Positions 1-8,279 of a DNA stretch of 34,074 bases are shown here, piece by piece; position 1 is the first letter of the stretch; the number at the start of each line of letters is the position of its first letter. Source of the DNA: Bacillota bacterium (GTDB lineage Bacteria > Bacillota > Limnochordia > DTU080); the NCBI GenBank assembly GCA_012838035.1, contig DUQB01000100.1, forward strand, positions 1-34,074, in the 5' to 3' direction. Made by a program: the position numbers and the translations under genes. The notes below the pieces were generated by a model that was given only the letters and a program-made list of their open reading frames with translations, was not told the origin of the DNA and ran no database searches.

Positions 1-652
1 GCATCAATACCGGCCCGTATGTGGAGGTAAGTTCGTGAAAAAGTGGTAACCCCAGGGCATAGCGAGATAAAACGGCTAAGTCGTAAGCAGTGGTTACATG
101 CGGTTCCGACTTCCCCACATCCTCAGGCGGCAACCCGCTTGGGTTGGACCAATGGCTGTTTTTCATGCCCAAAGCGCGTGAGCGTGCATTCATGAGATCA
201 ACGAACGCCGGCTCCGAACCGGCAATATGCTCAGCTACCGCAACGGCGGCATCATTAGCTGAGCCTACGGCAATGGCATACAGCAGATCGTTGAAGCTCA
301 TCTGTTCACCGGGTTCCAACCAGATTTGGGTGCCTCCCATGCTTGCAGCCAGTGGACTGGCGGAAACCATGGTGTCCAGCGTCACTTTACCATCACGTAG
401 AGCCTCCAACGCTAAAACGAGTGTCATGATTTTTGTGACGCTGGCCGGCGGTAGGGGCTCGTGAGCATTCTTCTCATAAAGGATGTTGCCTGTTGCATAG
501 TCCAGCAAAACGGCCGCCTTGGAATGCAAAACAACATCCGGCAAATTGAGCGGATTAGCGTTTGCGCCCGAGGCGGCCAAACCGATATGCGGCACCGTGA
601 GCATGCAGCATAATAAGAACACAACCAGCCAAGGTATCAGCCGTACCTTCAT
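1..652 (-). CDS. dacF: D-alanyl-D-alanine carboxypeptidase (DacF-like), 3' end outside window
   Basis: Penicillin-binding serine peptidase that trims the terminal D-alanine from peptidoglycan stem peptides outside the membrane. The visible 217 residues begin with a signal peptide: Lys2 and Arg4, a hydrophobic core, and a likely cut near GLA-ASG around residue 27. The catalytic SVTK (SxxK) motif is at 71-74 and the SAN (SxN) motif at 131-133. The KTG motif and the C-terminal domain lie beyond the window edge, so the gene is partial here and not necessarily broken. GGAGG sits eight bases before the ATG. It follows pdp after about 215 bases in which I see no convincing promoter or gene. The deoB-pdp-dacF order matches Bacillus, where dacF is a forespore gene; that expression pattern is inferred here from order only. 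Confidence 0.93.
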   Translation of the reverse strand, partial: MKVRLIPWLVVFLLCCMLTVPHIGLAASGANANPLNLPDVVLHSKAAVLLDYATGNILYEKNAHEPLPPASVTKIMTLVLALEALRDGKVTLDTMVSASPLAASMGGTQIWLEPGEQMSFNDLLYAIAVGSANDAAVAVAEHIAGSEPAFVDLMNARSRALGMKNSHWSNPSGLPPEDVGKSEPHVTTAYDLAVLSRYALGLPLFHELTSTYGPVLM

Positions 653-867
653 GCGAATAACCTCCGTTTCCCACGCACACGCTTTGGGTATGCGACGAAA
701 CTTGGGAAGCGCCGGGCAGTGGCGTCGTCGCGAGGTTATTCTTATGCATCGGGAGTTCGCCATATGAGCAGAGCGTGAAACGTTCGCGACGCAAGAGCGC
801 CTACGGTAGCAGTCATCACCTTCCAACGCCGTACGGACTGCAATGCCGTACCGACTCCTGGTTCAAA

Positions 868-2187
868 TCAGGCCTTACTTCCCGATGATACTTGGTCCAG
901 GATCAACGGCCGTGTTTCTACAGGGGTTTCGCAAAGTACAAAAGCCTGTTCAGCGCGTCTAACGGCCGCTTCGGCCTGTTGCGCCGTATTAGCATGCACT
1001 CGAGCGACGCACTGCCCTTGTCGCACATGATCGCCTATCTTTACCAAAATTTCCAAACCGACGCTTAAGTCGATGCTGCTCTCTTTACTACCGCGTCCAG
1101 CGCCCAGATCCATTGCCGTCAAACCCAATGCGAGCGTATCGATACTCTGCACATAACCGGTACCGGACGGAAGTACTTCACGGCATATGGGAGCCTGTGG
1201 CAACAGCTCTGGATGGTAGACACAGTCTGCCGCGCCCCCTTGTCGGGTCACCATCTGAGCTAGCTTATAAAGGGCCGCGCCTGAGGATAAAGCGTCGTTC
1301 AGTAACTGTTCGGCTTCCGTCACGTTATCCGTGCGATTTGCTAATAACAGCATTTGGGATCCGAGCCTCAAACAAAGCTCCTTCAGGTCAGCAGGACCTT
1401 GGTCGCGTAAAGTAGCGATGGCCTCTTTTACTTCCAGTGCGTTACCAATAGCACTGCCTAAAGGTTGAGACATGTCGGTGATGACCGCGACCGCTTGTTT
1501 TCCGTGTTGCTGAGCAATGCTGACCATCAAGCGGGCAAGTTCCCGAGCATCGTCCGGTTCTTGCATAAAAGCGCCTTTGCCTACCTTCACGTCGAGCACC
1601 ATAGCATCGCAGCCTGCAGCTAGTTTCTTACTCATCACGCTTGCTGCGATTAGGGGAATGCTATCTACAGTAGCTGTGGCATCGCGCAAAGCATAGAGCT
1701 GCTTATCGGCCGGAGCCAACCGACCAGTTTGACCTGCAATGGCGACGCCGATCTCCTGTACCTGCTTGATGAAGTGCTCGCGCGTTAAAGCGGTCTGCAG
1801 CCCCGGGAATGAAGCCAGCTTATCGAGGGTGCCGCCCGTATGGCCAAGCGCATGACCCGACATTTTGGCTACGGGGACGCCGCATGCCGCCACAAGCGGT
1901 GCTAACACCAAGGTAGTTTTATCTCCTACGCCGCCGGTCGAATGCTTATCTACCTTGACTCCGGGAATAGCGGATAGATCGAGTGTTTCTCCGGAAGCAG
2001 CCATGGCCTGCGTCAATGCGTATGTCTCACGATCCGTCATTCCCTGGAAATAGACGGTCATCAACCAGGCGGCAATCTGGTAATCGGGAATCTCTCCCGA
2101 GAGCATACCGGTGATGAGTTGGTCAATCTCCGTCTCCGTCAGTTCATGACCATTACGTTTTTTCAGCAGTAACTCATAGATGCGCAT
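868..2187 (-). CDS. pdp: pyrimidine-nucleoside phosphorylase
   Basis: Phosphorolyses thymidine, deoxyuridine and uridine to the free base plus (deoxy)ribose-1-phosphate in the cytosol, feeding DeoB next door. The 439 residues match the family length of about 433-440. Visible family motifs are the phosphate-binding KHSTGGVGDKTTL stretch, the MSGHALGHTGGTLDKL signature and the DVKVGKGAFM segment. The start chosen is the ATG opening MRIYELLLKKRNG, the usual N-terminus of this family. Its ribosome binding site is mediocre (GGGAAGG, about 13 bases upstream). A GTG twelve bases earlier is possible but has the site almost touching it. It lies 66 bases after deoB and is probably cotranscribed with it. 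Confidence 0.95.
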   Translation of the reverse strand: MRIYELLLKKRNGHELTETEIDQLITGMLSGEIPDYQIAAWLMTVYFQGMTDRETYALTQAMAASGETLDLSAIPGVKVDKHSTGGVGDKTTLVLAPLVAACGVPVAKMSGHALGHTGGTLDKLASFPGLQTALTREHFIKQVQEIGVAIAGQTGRLAPADKQLYALRDATATVDSIPLIAASVMSKKLAAGCDAMVLDVKVGKGAFMQEPDDARELARLMVSIAQQHGKQAVAVITDMSQPLGSAIGNALEVKEAIATLRDQGPADLKELCLRLGSQMLLLANRTDNVTEAEQLLNDALSSGAALYKLAQMVTRQGGAADCVYHPELLPQAPICREVLPSGTGYVQSIDTLALGLTAMDLGAGRGSKESSIDLSVGLEILVKIGDHVRQGQCVARVHANTAQQAEAAVRRAEQAFVLCETPVETRPLILDQVSSGSKA

Positions 2188-2253
2188 AGCAGTGCTCACA
2201 CCTTCCCATCGGACTTCGTCACAAGTACACCGCATAGAGCTACATACGGCGAT

Positions 2254-3420
2254 TCATAAGAAACTGACGCCCGGACCAGGGTTATCCACTTGGAAAAGAG
2301 CGGCCAACGACGCAGCCACATCGGCGAAGGTGCTGCGTATGCCCAGGTCGTCGCCGTGTGATGCGTTATGCCTGTAAGCCAACAGTGGTACGTATTCTCG
2401 GGAGTGGTCCGTACTGTCGGTAGTAGGATCACAGCCGTGATCTGCGACAATGAGCAACAAATCGTCGGGTAACAACGCTTGTAGCAGCTCCGACAGGCGG
2501 GCGTCGAACGCCTCCAAACCGCGGGCATAGCCTTGAGGGTCGTTGCGGTGACCCCACAACATGTCAAAATCGACGAGGTTGGCGAAGATCAAACCGGGTT
2601 GCTGTAGTTCCCGCATGTAGGTGAGGGTAGCGTTCACCGTGTCTTGATTGTTCTTTGTATGTACGGCTCGGTTGATGCCTCTCCCGGCGAAGATGTCTTC
2701 TATCTTCCCCACCGCCCACACCGGATAACCTGCTGCCGTCAACTTGTCGAGTATGGTGTCCTGCGGCGGCTCCAGACTGAAGTCGCGCCGATTGGGCGTA
2801 CGCGTAAAACCTCCGGGTTCTCCGACAAATGGTCTGGCGATCACCCGTCCTACGCCATGTTCTCCCTGCATTAGCTCTCTGATAACGGTGCACACGCGGT
2901 AGAGTTCGTCCAAGGGGACGATCTGTTCGTGAGCGGCTATCTGCAGCACGCTGTCAGCCGAAGTGTAGACGATCAGCTTCCCTGTCGCCATGTGCTCGGT
3001 ACCCAGTTCCTGGATGATTTCCGTGCCCGACGCAGCTTTGTTCCCCAATACGCCATAGCCCGTGGCAGCGGTTATGGCGGTGATCACCTGAGGCGGAAAA
3101 CCTTGGGGATAGGTGGGAAACGGTTGATACGAGACGATGCCGCAGAGCTCCCAATGGCCGGTGGTGGTATCTTTGCCTGCCGACAATTCGGTCATTTTGC
3201 CGTAGGATGCCAGAGGGCGAGTGACTGCCCGTACGCCCTGAATCGGAATAATGTTGCCTAAACCTAAGCGCTCCAGATTAGGTAGGCGCAAAGCACCTAC
3301 CGCTTTAGCCGTATTACCCAAAGTGTTACTGCCGACATCGCCATACTCGGCGGCATCCGGTAGCTCGCCGACGCCGACTGAATCTAATACGAGCAGTATA
3401 GCACGTGCTTGCAAGCTCAT
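2254..3420 (-). CDS. deoB: phosphopentomutase
   Basis: Interconverts (deoxy)ribose-1-phosphate and (deoxy)ribose-5-phosphate, linking nucleoside salvage by Pdp to central metabolism. It belongs to the alkaline-phosphatase-like metalloenzymes. The N-terminal [14 protein letters not shown] stretch supplies a metal-ligand Asp, [11 protein letters not shown] contains the phosphorylated Thr, and ADHGCDPT and DHSREYVP near the C-terminus supply further metal ligands. The 388 residues are of normal length. The ATG chosen has GGGAGG five bases upstream and opens [13 protein letters not shown]. In Bacillus the gene upstream is xerD; here it is a 49-residue membrane protein, and xerD is absent. Confidence 0.95.
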   Translation of the reverse strand: MSLQARAILLVLDSVGVGELPDAAEYGDVGSNTLGNTAKAVGALRLPNLERLGLGNIIPIQGVRAVTRPLASYGKMTELSAGKDTTTGHWELCGIVSYQPFPTYPQGFPPQVITAITAATGYGVLGNKAASGTEIIQELGTEHMATGKLIVYTSADSVLQIAAHEQIVPLDELYRVCTVIRELMQGEHGVGRVIARPFVGEPGGFTRTPNRRDFSLEPPQDTILDKLTAAGYPVWAVGKIEDIFAGRGINRAVHTKNNQDTVNATLTYMRELQQPGLIFANLVDFDMLWGHRNDPQGYARGLEAFDARLSELLQALLPDDLLLIVADHGCDPTTDSTDHSREYVPLLAYRHNASHGDDLGIRSTFADVAASLAALFQVDNPGPGVSFL

Positions 3421-3509
3421 ATCGTCCTCCCTTTCCAGCAACAAAACTAGGCTTGTCCGTGCAGCCGTTGTTATGAGTTTATGTCACCATGACGAATGGA
3501 TTACGCTAA

Positions 3510-3659
3510 TTACACCATAGTCGAGATAGTCGGTTGGAGCAAGACAAGAGTTTGTAACAGCCGGTAAAGGATGTAAAGCATCAGCAACACGCCGAATGTG
3601 ACGAGAAACCGCCGTACAACCCCCTGGCGGAACCGCTTCAGGTTGATCGTGTAGAACAT
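3510..3659 (-). CDS. small single-pass membrane protein, DUF4227/YqzK-like by position
   Basis: A 49-residue ORF starting with ATG nine bases after GGAGG. It opens MFYTINLKRFRQG, has a basic stretch (RR at 16-17), then one strongly hydrophobic helix at about residues 18-41, and ends SPAN-like in QPTISTMV. This gives a short basic cytoplasmic N-terminus, one membrane helix and almost nothing after it. It sits between spoIIM and deoB, where Bacillus and many Clostridia carry yqzK (DUF4227), also a short single-helix protein. Homology is inferred from position, size and topology, because the sequence is too short for me to recognise a family. No function is known to me. Confidence 0.65.
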   Translation of the reverse strand: MFYTINLKRFRQGVVRRFLVTFGVLLMLYILYRLLQTLVLLQPTISTMV

Positions 3660-3707
3660 GTGTTTATACCTCCCTCCAGCACCTATCCGAAGCGTATTAT
3701 CCGGGCG

Positions 3708-4355
3708 TCATAGTAGAAAACGGCATATAAACGCAGTCATTCCGGGCGTTATATATGCCGCGAACAAGGCGCCCAAAAGTAGAAGCATACAACCGACTAA
3801 TGCTATTGCGCCTTCTGCGCGCAGGTGCATAAAAATGTCGCGTGAGCCGGGTCGCCCCAGAACGATGCGTAGAGCGCCTAATGAGAATGATGCGGCGCCG
3901 GTAGCCGCTAATATTAGTCCGGGTACGACTAATAGGTTGTGGGGTGCCAAAGCAACGAAGGTTAACAGAATGCCGCGCCATACAAGCGCTTTCACAATGT
4001 AGGCGAATGAGAAACCCAGTACGTAACCATGCAAGAACACTACGGCTGCAATAAGCGGCATACCGGCCACGGTCAATCCTAATAACCACATAAGGCCTGC
4101 CGGTTTCAGCACCTCATCAAGCAGAACCCAGCGCCAGTCGGGATATCCGGTACCGACTTCACCAATTTGAGCGACGGTGTCCAAAAGATACGAGCGCAGA
4201 GCTGCAAACGTATCGTGATCCAATAGACCGGTGGAAATGCCGCCGGTGATGAAGCCCCCGACATACGTTGCCATAATCAATGTGATGATTGTCCGGCGTT
4301 GCATTAAGGCCAACGTCCAACTATACGGCAACCTCGACTTGCGCGCTAAAGCCAT
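3708..4355 (-). CDS. spoIIM: stage II sporulation protein M
   Basis: Integral membrane protein of the DMP complex (SpoIID-SpoIIM-SpoIIP), which drives septal peptidoglycan remodelling and engulfment during endospore formation. The 215 residues equal the usual length of about 214. A basic N-terminus (MALARKSRLPYSW) is followed by about five hydrophobic segments, including ITLIMATYVGGFITGG, LHGYVLGFSFAYIVK and a central PHNLLVVPGLIL segment typical of the SpoIIM/DUF95 family. The start chosen has GGAGG seven bases upstream; a longer upstream reading has no such site. It begins 55 bases after the DUF3866 gene. Its presence is the main sign that the organism forms spores, or descends from spore formers. 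Confidence 0.9.
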   Translation of the reverse strand: MALARKSRLPYSWTLALMQRRTIITLIMATYVGGFITGGISTGLLDHDTFAALRSYLLDTVAQIGEVGTGYPDWRWVLLDEVLKPAGLMWLLGLTVAGMPLIAAVVFLHGYVLGFSFAYIVKALVWRGILLTFVALAPHNLLVVPGLILAATGAASFSLGALRIVLGRPGSRDIFMHLRAEGAIALVGCMLLLLGALFAAYITPGMTAFICRFLL

Positions 4356-4410
4356 GGGCAGTCCTCCAGTCTCGCCACATGGTATGCATGCATGCGTCAA
4401 GGTATGTCCT

Positions 4411-5481
4411 CTAGTTGCGGCTTAGCTGCGCCACATACCTGCCTGCCGCCGCTGCTGCGGCAAAGAAGGCAGGGTCGTCATGAGGCGTGCGTCCCATACT
4501 CGTTACCTGAAGGGCCGCGGCTTCAAGCAAAGCGGCGATATCATCGCCGTGTTCCCATGCCAGCCTGTGCTTTGGTACCACGCCGGCCGCGTGTAACTGA
4601 GTGAGCACTAATTCCTTCTGATCTTGAGGGAGGAAAGGCAGCACCACCGTGGTGGGAACCTGTGCCAAGCGACCTAATGCGATAAGTGTGTGTTGCGAGA
4701 CCCCATAATGGCGTGTTCTGGTGTCGGCGAAACTAATGCGCGGAATAGCGACGGCACGGGCTCCCAGAGCAGCGGCGCCGTCAAGTAAAGGCGCCTGTTC
4801 TAGTGCCGTCGTACCTAAAGGTGTTTGCGTTCCTACCACCCCTGGTCCCATCGCCACAATACAAGCCCGGCAACGGGCAACCTCTTGTGCGGCCTGCATT
4901 GCCGAATATGGCGTGACCGCTTCCCAATCGCCGCCAAAGGCGTGCCCGCAAGTAATCACCGCATCGATGAATCCTTTGGTTTTCAGTGTCCTGAGGATTT
5001 TACTAAAGGCTGCGGGCAACGCTGCTCCGTCGGTCATGATATAGGCCAAGCGCGCGTCCGTCAACTGTTTGAAGGTCGCGGCAAAAGGCGTGATCAAGCT
5101 GTGCAAAGTGGCTACGGCAACGGGCATGTCATTCAGATGACATGGTGAAGCCATCACGGAATGTGCGGCTGAGCCGGGCTCCTCAACAGCTTGTACACGT
5201 ACCTGAGAAGGCATATAGCGCGCTTTGATGATATGGCCGATCCCGCTCAACCGGCGCGCCTGACCTTGTATGGCCATTACGAAGTGTTGACCACCGGTAC
5301 CTAAACCCAGCTCCACTGCAGTCGTATTGAGCGTCACTATGTCATCCGGGCGTGCAGGGCCCGTGAGCGCGGGATAGTTGATCGCGTCAGCCTCTTGGTC
5401 GTCACAAGAAACACGGAGGAACTGGATGTCCGGGTGCTCTTCTTTAACCGCCAGCACGCGACCTTGCCGAACACGTATCAT
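4411..5481 (-). CDS. DUF3866 family protein of unknown function
   Basis: A 356-residue protein that I recognise as DUF3866 from its N-terminal part: VTLNTTAVELGLGTGGQHF near 49-67 and GIGHIIKARYMPSQ near 80-93. The rest alternates hydrophobic strands with Gly/Ala-rich turns, such as AYIMTDGAALPAAFS, DAVITCGHAFGGDWEAVTPYSA and IVAMGPGVVGTQTPLGTT. This suggests a soluble alpha/beta fold that could bind a nucleotide or metabolite, but no catalytic motif is one I can name. There is no signal peptide or membrane helix. The ATG has GGAGG seven bases upstream. It lies between a strong terminator behind pnp and spoIIM, and is probably cotranscribed with spoIIM by readthrough or from an unseen promoter. 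Confidence 0.82.
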   Translation of the reverse strand: MIRVRQGRVLAVKEEHPDIQFLRVSCDDQEADAINYPALTGPARPDDIVTLNTTAVELGLGTGGQHFVMAIQGQARRLSGIGHIIKARYMPSQVRVQAVEEPGSAAHSVMASPCHLNDMPVAVATLHSLITPFAATFKQLTDARLAYIMTDGAALPAAFSKILRTLKTKGFIDAVITCGHAFGGDWEAVTPYSAMQAAQEVARCRACIVAMGPGVVGTQTPLGTTALEQAPLLDGAAALGARAVAIPRISFADTRTRHYGVSQHTLIALGRLAQVPTTVVLPFLPQDQKELVLTQLHAAGVVPKHRLAWEHGDDIAALLEAAALQVTSMGRTPHDDPAFFAAAAAAGRYVAQLSRN

Positions 5482-5498
5482 GCCTACACCTCCTGATG

Positions 5499-5526
5499 CA
5501 AAAAGAGCAGGTACCTATCCTGCTCT
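5499..5526 (-). terminator. intrinsic terminator after pnp
   Basis: On the minus strand an 8-bp perfect stem AGAGCAGG/CCTGCTCT with a 7-base loop is followed by TTTTT (the last stem T is shared). It lies about 50 bases past the pnp stop and only a few bases before the DUF3866 ribosome binding site, so it could also act as an attenuator for that gene. Confidence 0.85.
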
Positions 5527-5573
5527 CAGCACATACTCTTCTGATATTGTAACCATTACATCAGGCTTTACTA

Positions 5574-7742
5574 CTAGTCACGGTCACGTTGATCCCGACG
5601 CGGTCGACGCTGCTCCCGCGAGCCGCCGCGAGCTTCCTTGCCGTTTCTTTCCGGCGCCGGCAACAGATCCTTGCGAGAAAGGTTGATGCGACCCATATTG
5701 TCGATCTCGATCACTTTGACGGTGACCTCATCGCCTATGTTCACCACATCTTCGACCTTCGCTACTCGCTCGTGGGTGAGTTTGGAGATGTGTATCATCC
5801 CCTCTTTACCAGGCAGGATTTCCACAAAGGCGCCAAAGTTCATGATGCGGGTCACTTTGCCTGTATAGACTTGGCCTACCTCAACGTCCGCCGTTAAGCT
5901 GCGAATCCAATCCACAGCCTTGTTGCTGCCGGCTTGGTCGGTGGAAGCGACGAACACACGTCCGTCATCTTCGACGTCTATCTGTACGCCGGTCTCTTCG
6001 ATGATACGGCGAATCATCTTGCCGCCCGGACCAATAACATCGCGAATCTTATCGACCGGGATCTGCAGTGTTTGGATGCGCGGCGCCCATGGGGACAGAT
6101 CGGAACGCGGCGCGGAAATGGTCTCCAACATCTTCTCCAGGATGAACATCCGGCCATGATGCGCCTGTTCCAGGGCTTGAGCCAAAATCTCCCGGGTGAC
6201 GCCGGTGATTTTAATGTCCATCTGCAGCGCTGTTATGCCGACGCTGGTTCCGGCTACCTTAAAGTCCATATCGCCGTAGTGATCCTCAAAACCTTGGATG
6301 TCGGTGAGAATGGCGAACTTGTCGTCGTAGGTGATGAGGCCCATGGCGATTCCCGCCACCGGACGTTTAATCGGCACGCCGGCGTCCATCAAAGCCAAAG
6401 TGGAGCCACAGACGCTGGCCTGCGAAGATGAACCGTTTGATTCGAGCACTTCGGATACTAAGCGCAGCGTATACGGGAACTCTTCTTCAGAAGGAATAAC
6501 CGGCAGCAGAGCACGCTCCGCCAAAGCGCCATGACCGATCTCGCGTCTGCCGGGCGAGCGAGACGGGCGGGTTTCTCCTACGCTGAATCCGGGGAAGTTG
6601 TAATGATGGATATAACGTTTGCGATCATCATCGCTGAGGGTATCGATCACCTGCTCATCGGATTTTAAGCCGAGAGTACATACCGTACACACCTGGGTTT
6701 GCCCGCGTGTGAAGATGCCTGTCCCATGAGCTCTAGGCAAGAATCCCGTTTCGCACCATATCGGGCGGATCTCGTCGAGGGCTCGTCCGTCGGGTCGAAT
6801 GTGTTCTACCGTGATTAAGCGACGGACCTGCGCCTTCAACAAGTCTTCAAAGATCCTGTCGAGCTCTTTCCGATTGGCTTCATAGGCTTCTTCGCCAAAT
6901 TGTTCTATGTACTCCTGCATGAGTTGTTCCCGTACAAGAGCAATCTGCCCCTCGCGATTCTGCTTGTCTTCATCTTTAATAGCGCTGACGAGGCGTTCCG
7001 TGATGGTGTCGCCCACCCATTCCACCAAAGCGGGCTCAGGCTGGGGCGGCGTCACTTCCATTTTGGCTACGCCTACTGCTTCTCGCATCTCGTTGATTTT
7101 GGCCACTATGCGCTTGATCTCTTCATGACCAAACATCATTGCCTCGAGCATGACTTCTTCGGAGACTTCATCGGCGCCTGCTTCAACCATGTTAATGGCG
7201 TCGGCGGTTCCGGCTACCGTTAAGTCAATATCGCTCATTTCCATCTGCTCGGCTGTGGGATTGATGACGTACTTGCCATCAACTCGTCCTACTCTGACTC
7301 CCCCAATGGGACCATTGAAGGGAATATCCGATATCATCAGCGCCGCCGAAGCTCCGATCATGGCGGCAATTTCCGGTGCATTGTCGTGGTCGACGGACAT
7401 GACCGTAGCAACCACTTGTACATCGTTATAAAAACCTTCAGGGAATAGTGGTCGAATGGCACGGTCGATTAGACGTGATGCCAAGACGGCTCCCTCTGCG
7501 GGTCTTCCTTCCCGTCTAAAAAAACTACCGGGAATTTTCCCGATGGCATACATGCGCTCTTCGTAATCGACTAAAAGAGGGAAAAAGTCAATGCCTTCCC
7601 GCGGGCTGGACATAGTCGCCGTACAAAGGACCACTGTGTCACCATAACGCACGACAACGGCGGCATTGGCTTGTTTGGCAACCTTACCGGTTTCCAGGCT
7701 AAGTTGCCTCCCTCCCAATTCTAGTGTTGTTGAATAATACAT
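5574..7742 (-). CDS. pnp: polyribonucleotide nucleotidyltransferase (PNPase)
   Basis: Phosphorolytic 3'-to-5' exoribonuclease, the main RNA-decay exonuclease of the degradosome-like machinery. In its 722 residues I see two RNase PH-like domains. The first contains [19 protein letters not shown] (FFRREGRP motif). The second contains [13 protein letters not shown] and the active-site region [19 protein letters not shown] with its acidic residues. A helical linker separates them. A KH domain follows ([17 protein letters not shown]), then an S1 domain ([20 protein letters not shown]) and a short Arg-rich tail. GGAGG is nine bases before the ATG. rpsO lies directly upstream as usual, but a terminator separates them, so pnp depends on readthrough or a promoter I cannot see. 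Confidence 0.97.
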   Translation of the reverse strand: MYYSTTLELGGRQLSLETGKVAKQANAAVVVRYGDTVVLCTATMSSPREGIDFFPLLVDYEERMYAIGKIPGSFFRREGRPAEGAVLASRLIDRAIRPLFPEGFYNDVQVVATVMSVDHDNAPEIAAMIGASAALMISDIPFNGPIGGVRVGRVDGKYVINPTAEQMEMSDIDLTVAGTADAINMVEAGADEVSEEVMLEAMMFGHEEIKRIVAKINEMREAVGVAKMEVTPPQPEPALVEWVGDTITERLVSAIKDEDKQNREGQIALVREQLMQEYIEQFGEEAYEANRKELDRIFEDLLKAQVRRLITVEHIRPDGRALDEIRPIWCETGFLPRAHGTGIFTRGQTQVCTVCTLGLKSDEQVIDTLSDDDRKRYIHHYNFPGFSVGETRPSRSPGRREIGHGALAERALLPVIPSEEEFPYTLRLVSEVLESNGSSSQASVCGSTLALMDAGVPIKRPVAGIAMGLITYDDKFAILTDIQGFEDHYGDMDFKVAGTSVGITALQMDIKITGVTREILAQALEQAHHGRMFILEKMLETISAPRSDLSPWAPRIQTLQIPVDKIRDVIGPGGKMIRRIIEETGVQIDVEDDGRVFVASTDQAGSNKAVDWIRSLTADVEVGQVYTGKVTRIMNFGAFVEILPGKEGMIHISKLTHERVAKVEDVVNIGDEVTVKVIEIDNMGRINLSRKDLLPAPERNGKEARGGSREQRRPRRDQRDRD

Positions 7743-7768
7743 CCGTTGAAACCTCCTGTATGCTTCTC

Positions 7769-7792
7769 GCTGGTAGTATTCACCTGACCAGC
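7769..7792 (-). promoter_or_regulatory. small hairpin in pnp leader
   Basis: GCTGGT pairs with ACCAGC across a 12-base loop, about 27 bases before the pnp ATG. A leader hairpin could serve PNPase autocontrol as in E. coli, but a 6-bp stem may be chance. Confidence 0.3.
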
Positions 7793-7812
7793 TTCTCCAT
7801 GCGAAGGAAATA

Positions 7813-7834
7813 GAAAAAGGGGGCGAGTGCCCCC
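7813..7834 (-). terminator. intrinsic terminator after rpsO
   Basis: On the minus strand GGGGGC-ACTC-GCCCCC is followed by TTTTTCTATTT. It begins a few bases after the rpsO stop codon. The 6-bp GC-only stem and clean T-run make it one of the strongest terminators in the window. Confidence 0.92.
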
Positions 7835-7838
7835 GCCC

Positions 7839-8105
7839 CTACTTTCGCAGACCCAAGCGTTCGATCAGCTCTCTGTACCGGGCGACATCCTTGCGCTCAA
7901 GGTAATTGAGCAATCCCCGTCTTTGTCCAATCAACTTGTACAAACCACGGCGTGAATGGTGGTCGTTCTTGTTCTCTCTTAGGTGGTGCGAAAGGTCTTC
8001 GATGCGCTTGGTGAGAATTGCAATTTGCACTTCGGGCGAACCGGTGTCGGACTCGTGCGCCCTGTATTCTGCGATGATCGCGTTTTTTTCCTCTTTAGAC
8101 AACAT
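7839..8105 (-). CDS. rpsO: 30S ribosomal protein S15
   Basis: Primary 16S rRNA-binding protein of the small-subunit platform. The 88 residues match the family length (88-89). Diagnostic stretches are [19 protein letters not shown], the [16 protein letters not shown] loop that contacts rRNA, and [16 protein letters not shown]. Two ATGs compete at MLMLSKEEK; the second is chosen because GGAGG lies seven bases before it. The gene has its own promoter, a structured leader and an immediate terminator, so it can be expressed as a single-gene unit. This suits autoregulation by free S15. Confidence 0.97.
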   Translation of the reverse strand: MLSKEEKNAIIAEYRAHESDTGSPEVQIAILTKRIEDLSHHLRENKNDHHSRRGLYKLIGQRRGLLNYLERKDVARYRELIERLGLRK

Positions 8106-8125
8106 CAACATACCTCCAGGATTGC

Positions 8126-8193
8126 GCCGCAAAGCGGCAGGAATCGCCTCAAACCAAGTGTGCCGCCGGAGTATCGTGCAACTTAGCCTGAGG
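8126..8193 (-). promoter_or_regulatory. structured rpsO leader, candidate S15 autoregulatory element
   Basis: The leader RNA between promoter and start folds into a 13-bp helix, CCUCAGGCUAAGU pairing with ACUUGGUUUGAGG. It contains adjacent G-U, G-U, C-G and U-G pairs. A second hairpin, GCCGC-UUU-GCGGC, lies just before the ribosome binding site. S15 is known to recognise a G-U/G-C motif in a helix, and S15 leaders exist in several unrelated forms. The function assigned here is inference. Confidence 0.55.
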
Positions 8194-8205
8194 TTCTACT
8201 TCTGT

Positions 8206-8234
8206 AGTGTAACACCAAAGCCTGGCGTTGTAAA
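8206..8234 (-). promoter_or_regulatory. sigma-A-type promoter for rpsO
   Basis: On the minus strand TTTACA, a 17-base spacer, then TACACT, with TG one base before the -10 box (TGTTACACT). The predicted start near 8199 gives a leader of about 95 bases. Confidence 0.7.
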
Positions 8235-8279
8235 CGGATCCAAAACTGACGTTCTAACAAATTTTTCCATTGCGCTAAC

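Noticed and set aside
90-464. Plus-strand reading frame of 124 codons at the left edge
   Set aside because: It lies opposite the dacF coding frame, which carries SxxK and SxN motifs. The plus-strand translation has no recognisable motif or ribosome binding site.
555-794. Minus-strand frame of 79 codons over the dacF start
   Set aside because: It overlaps dacF in another frame, and its product is low in hydrophobic core and unlike any known protein. The dacF start has a perfect GGAGG.
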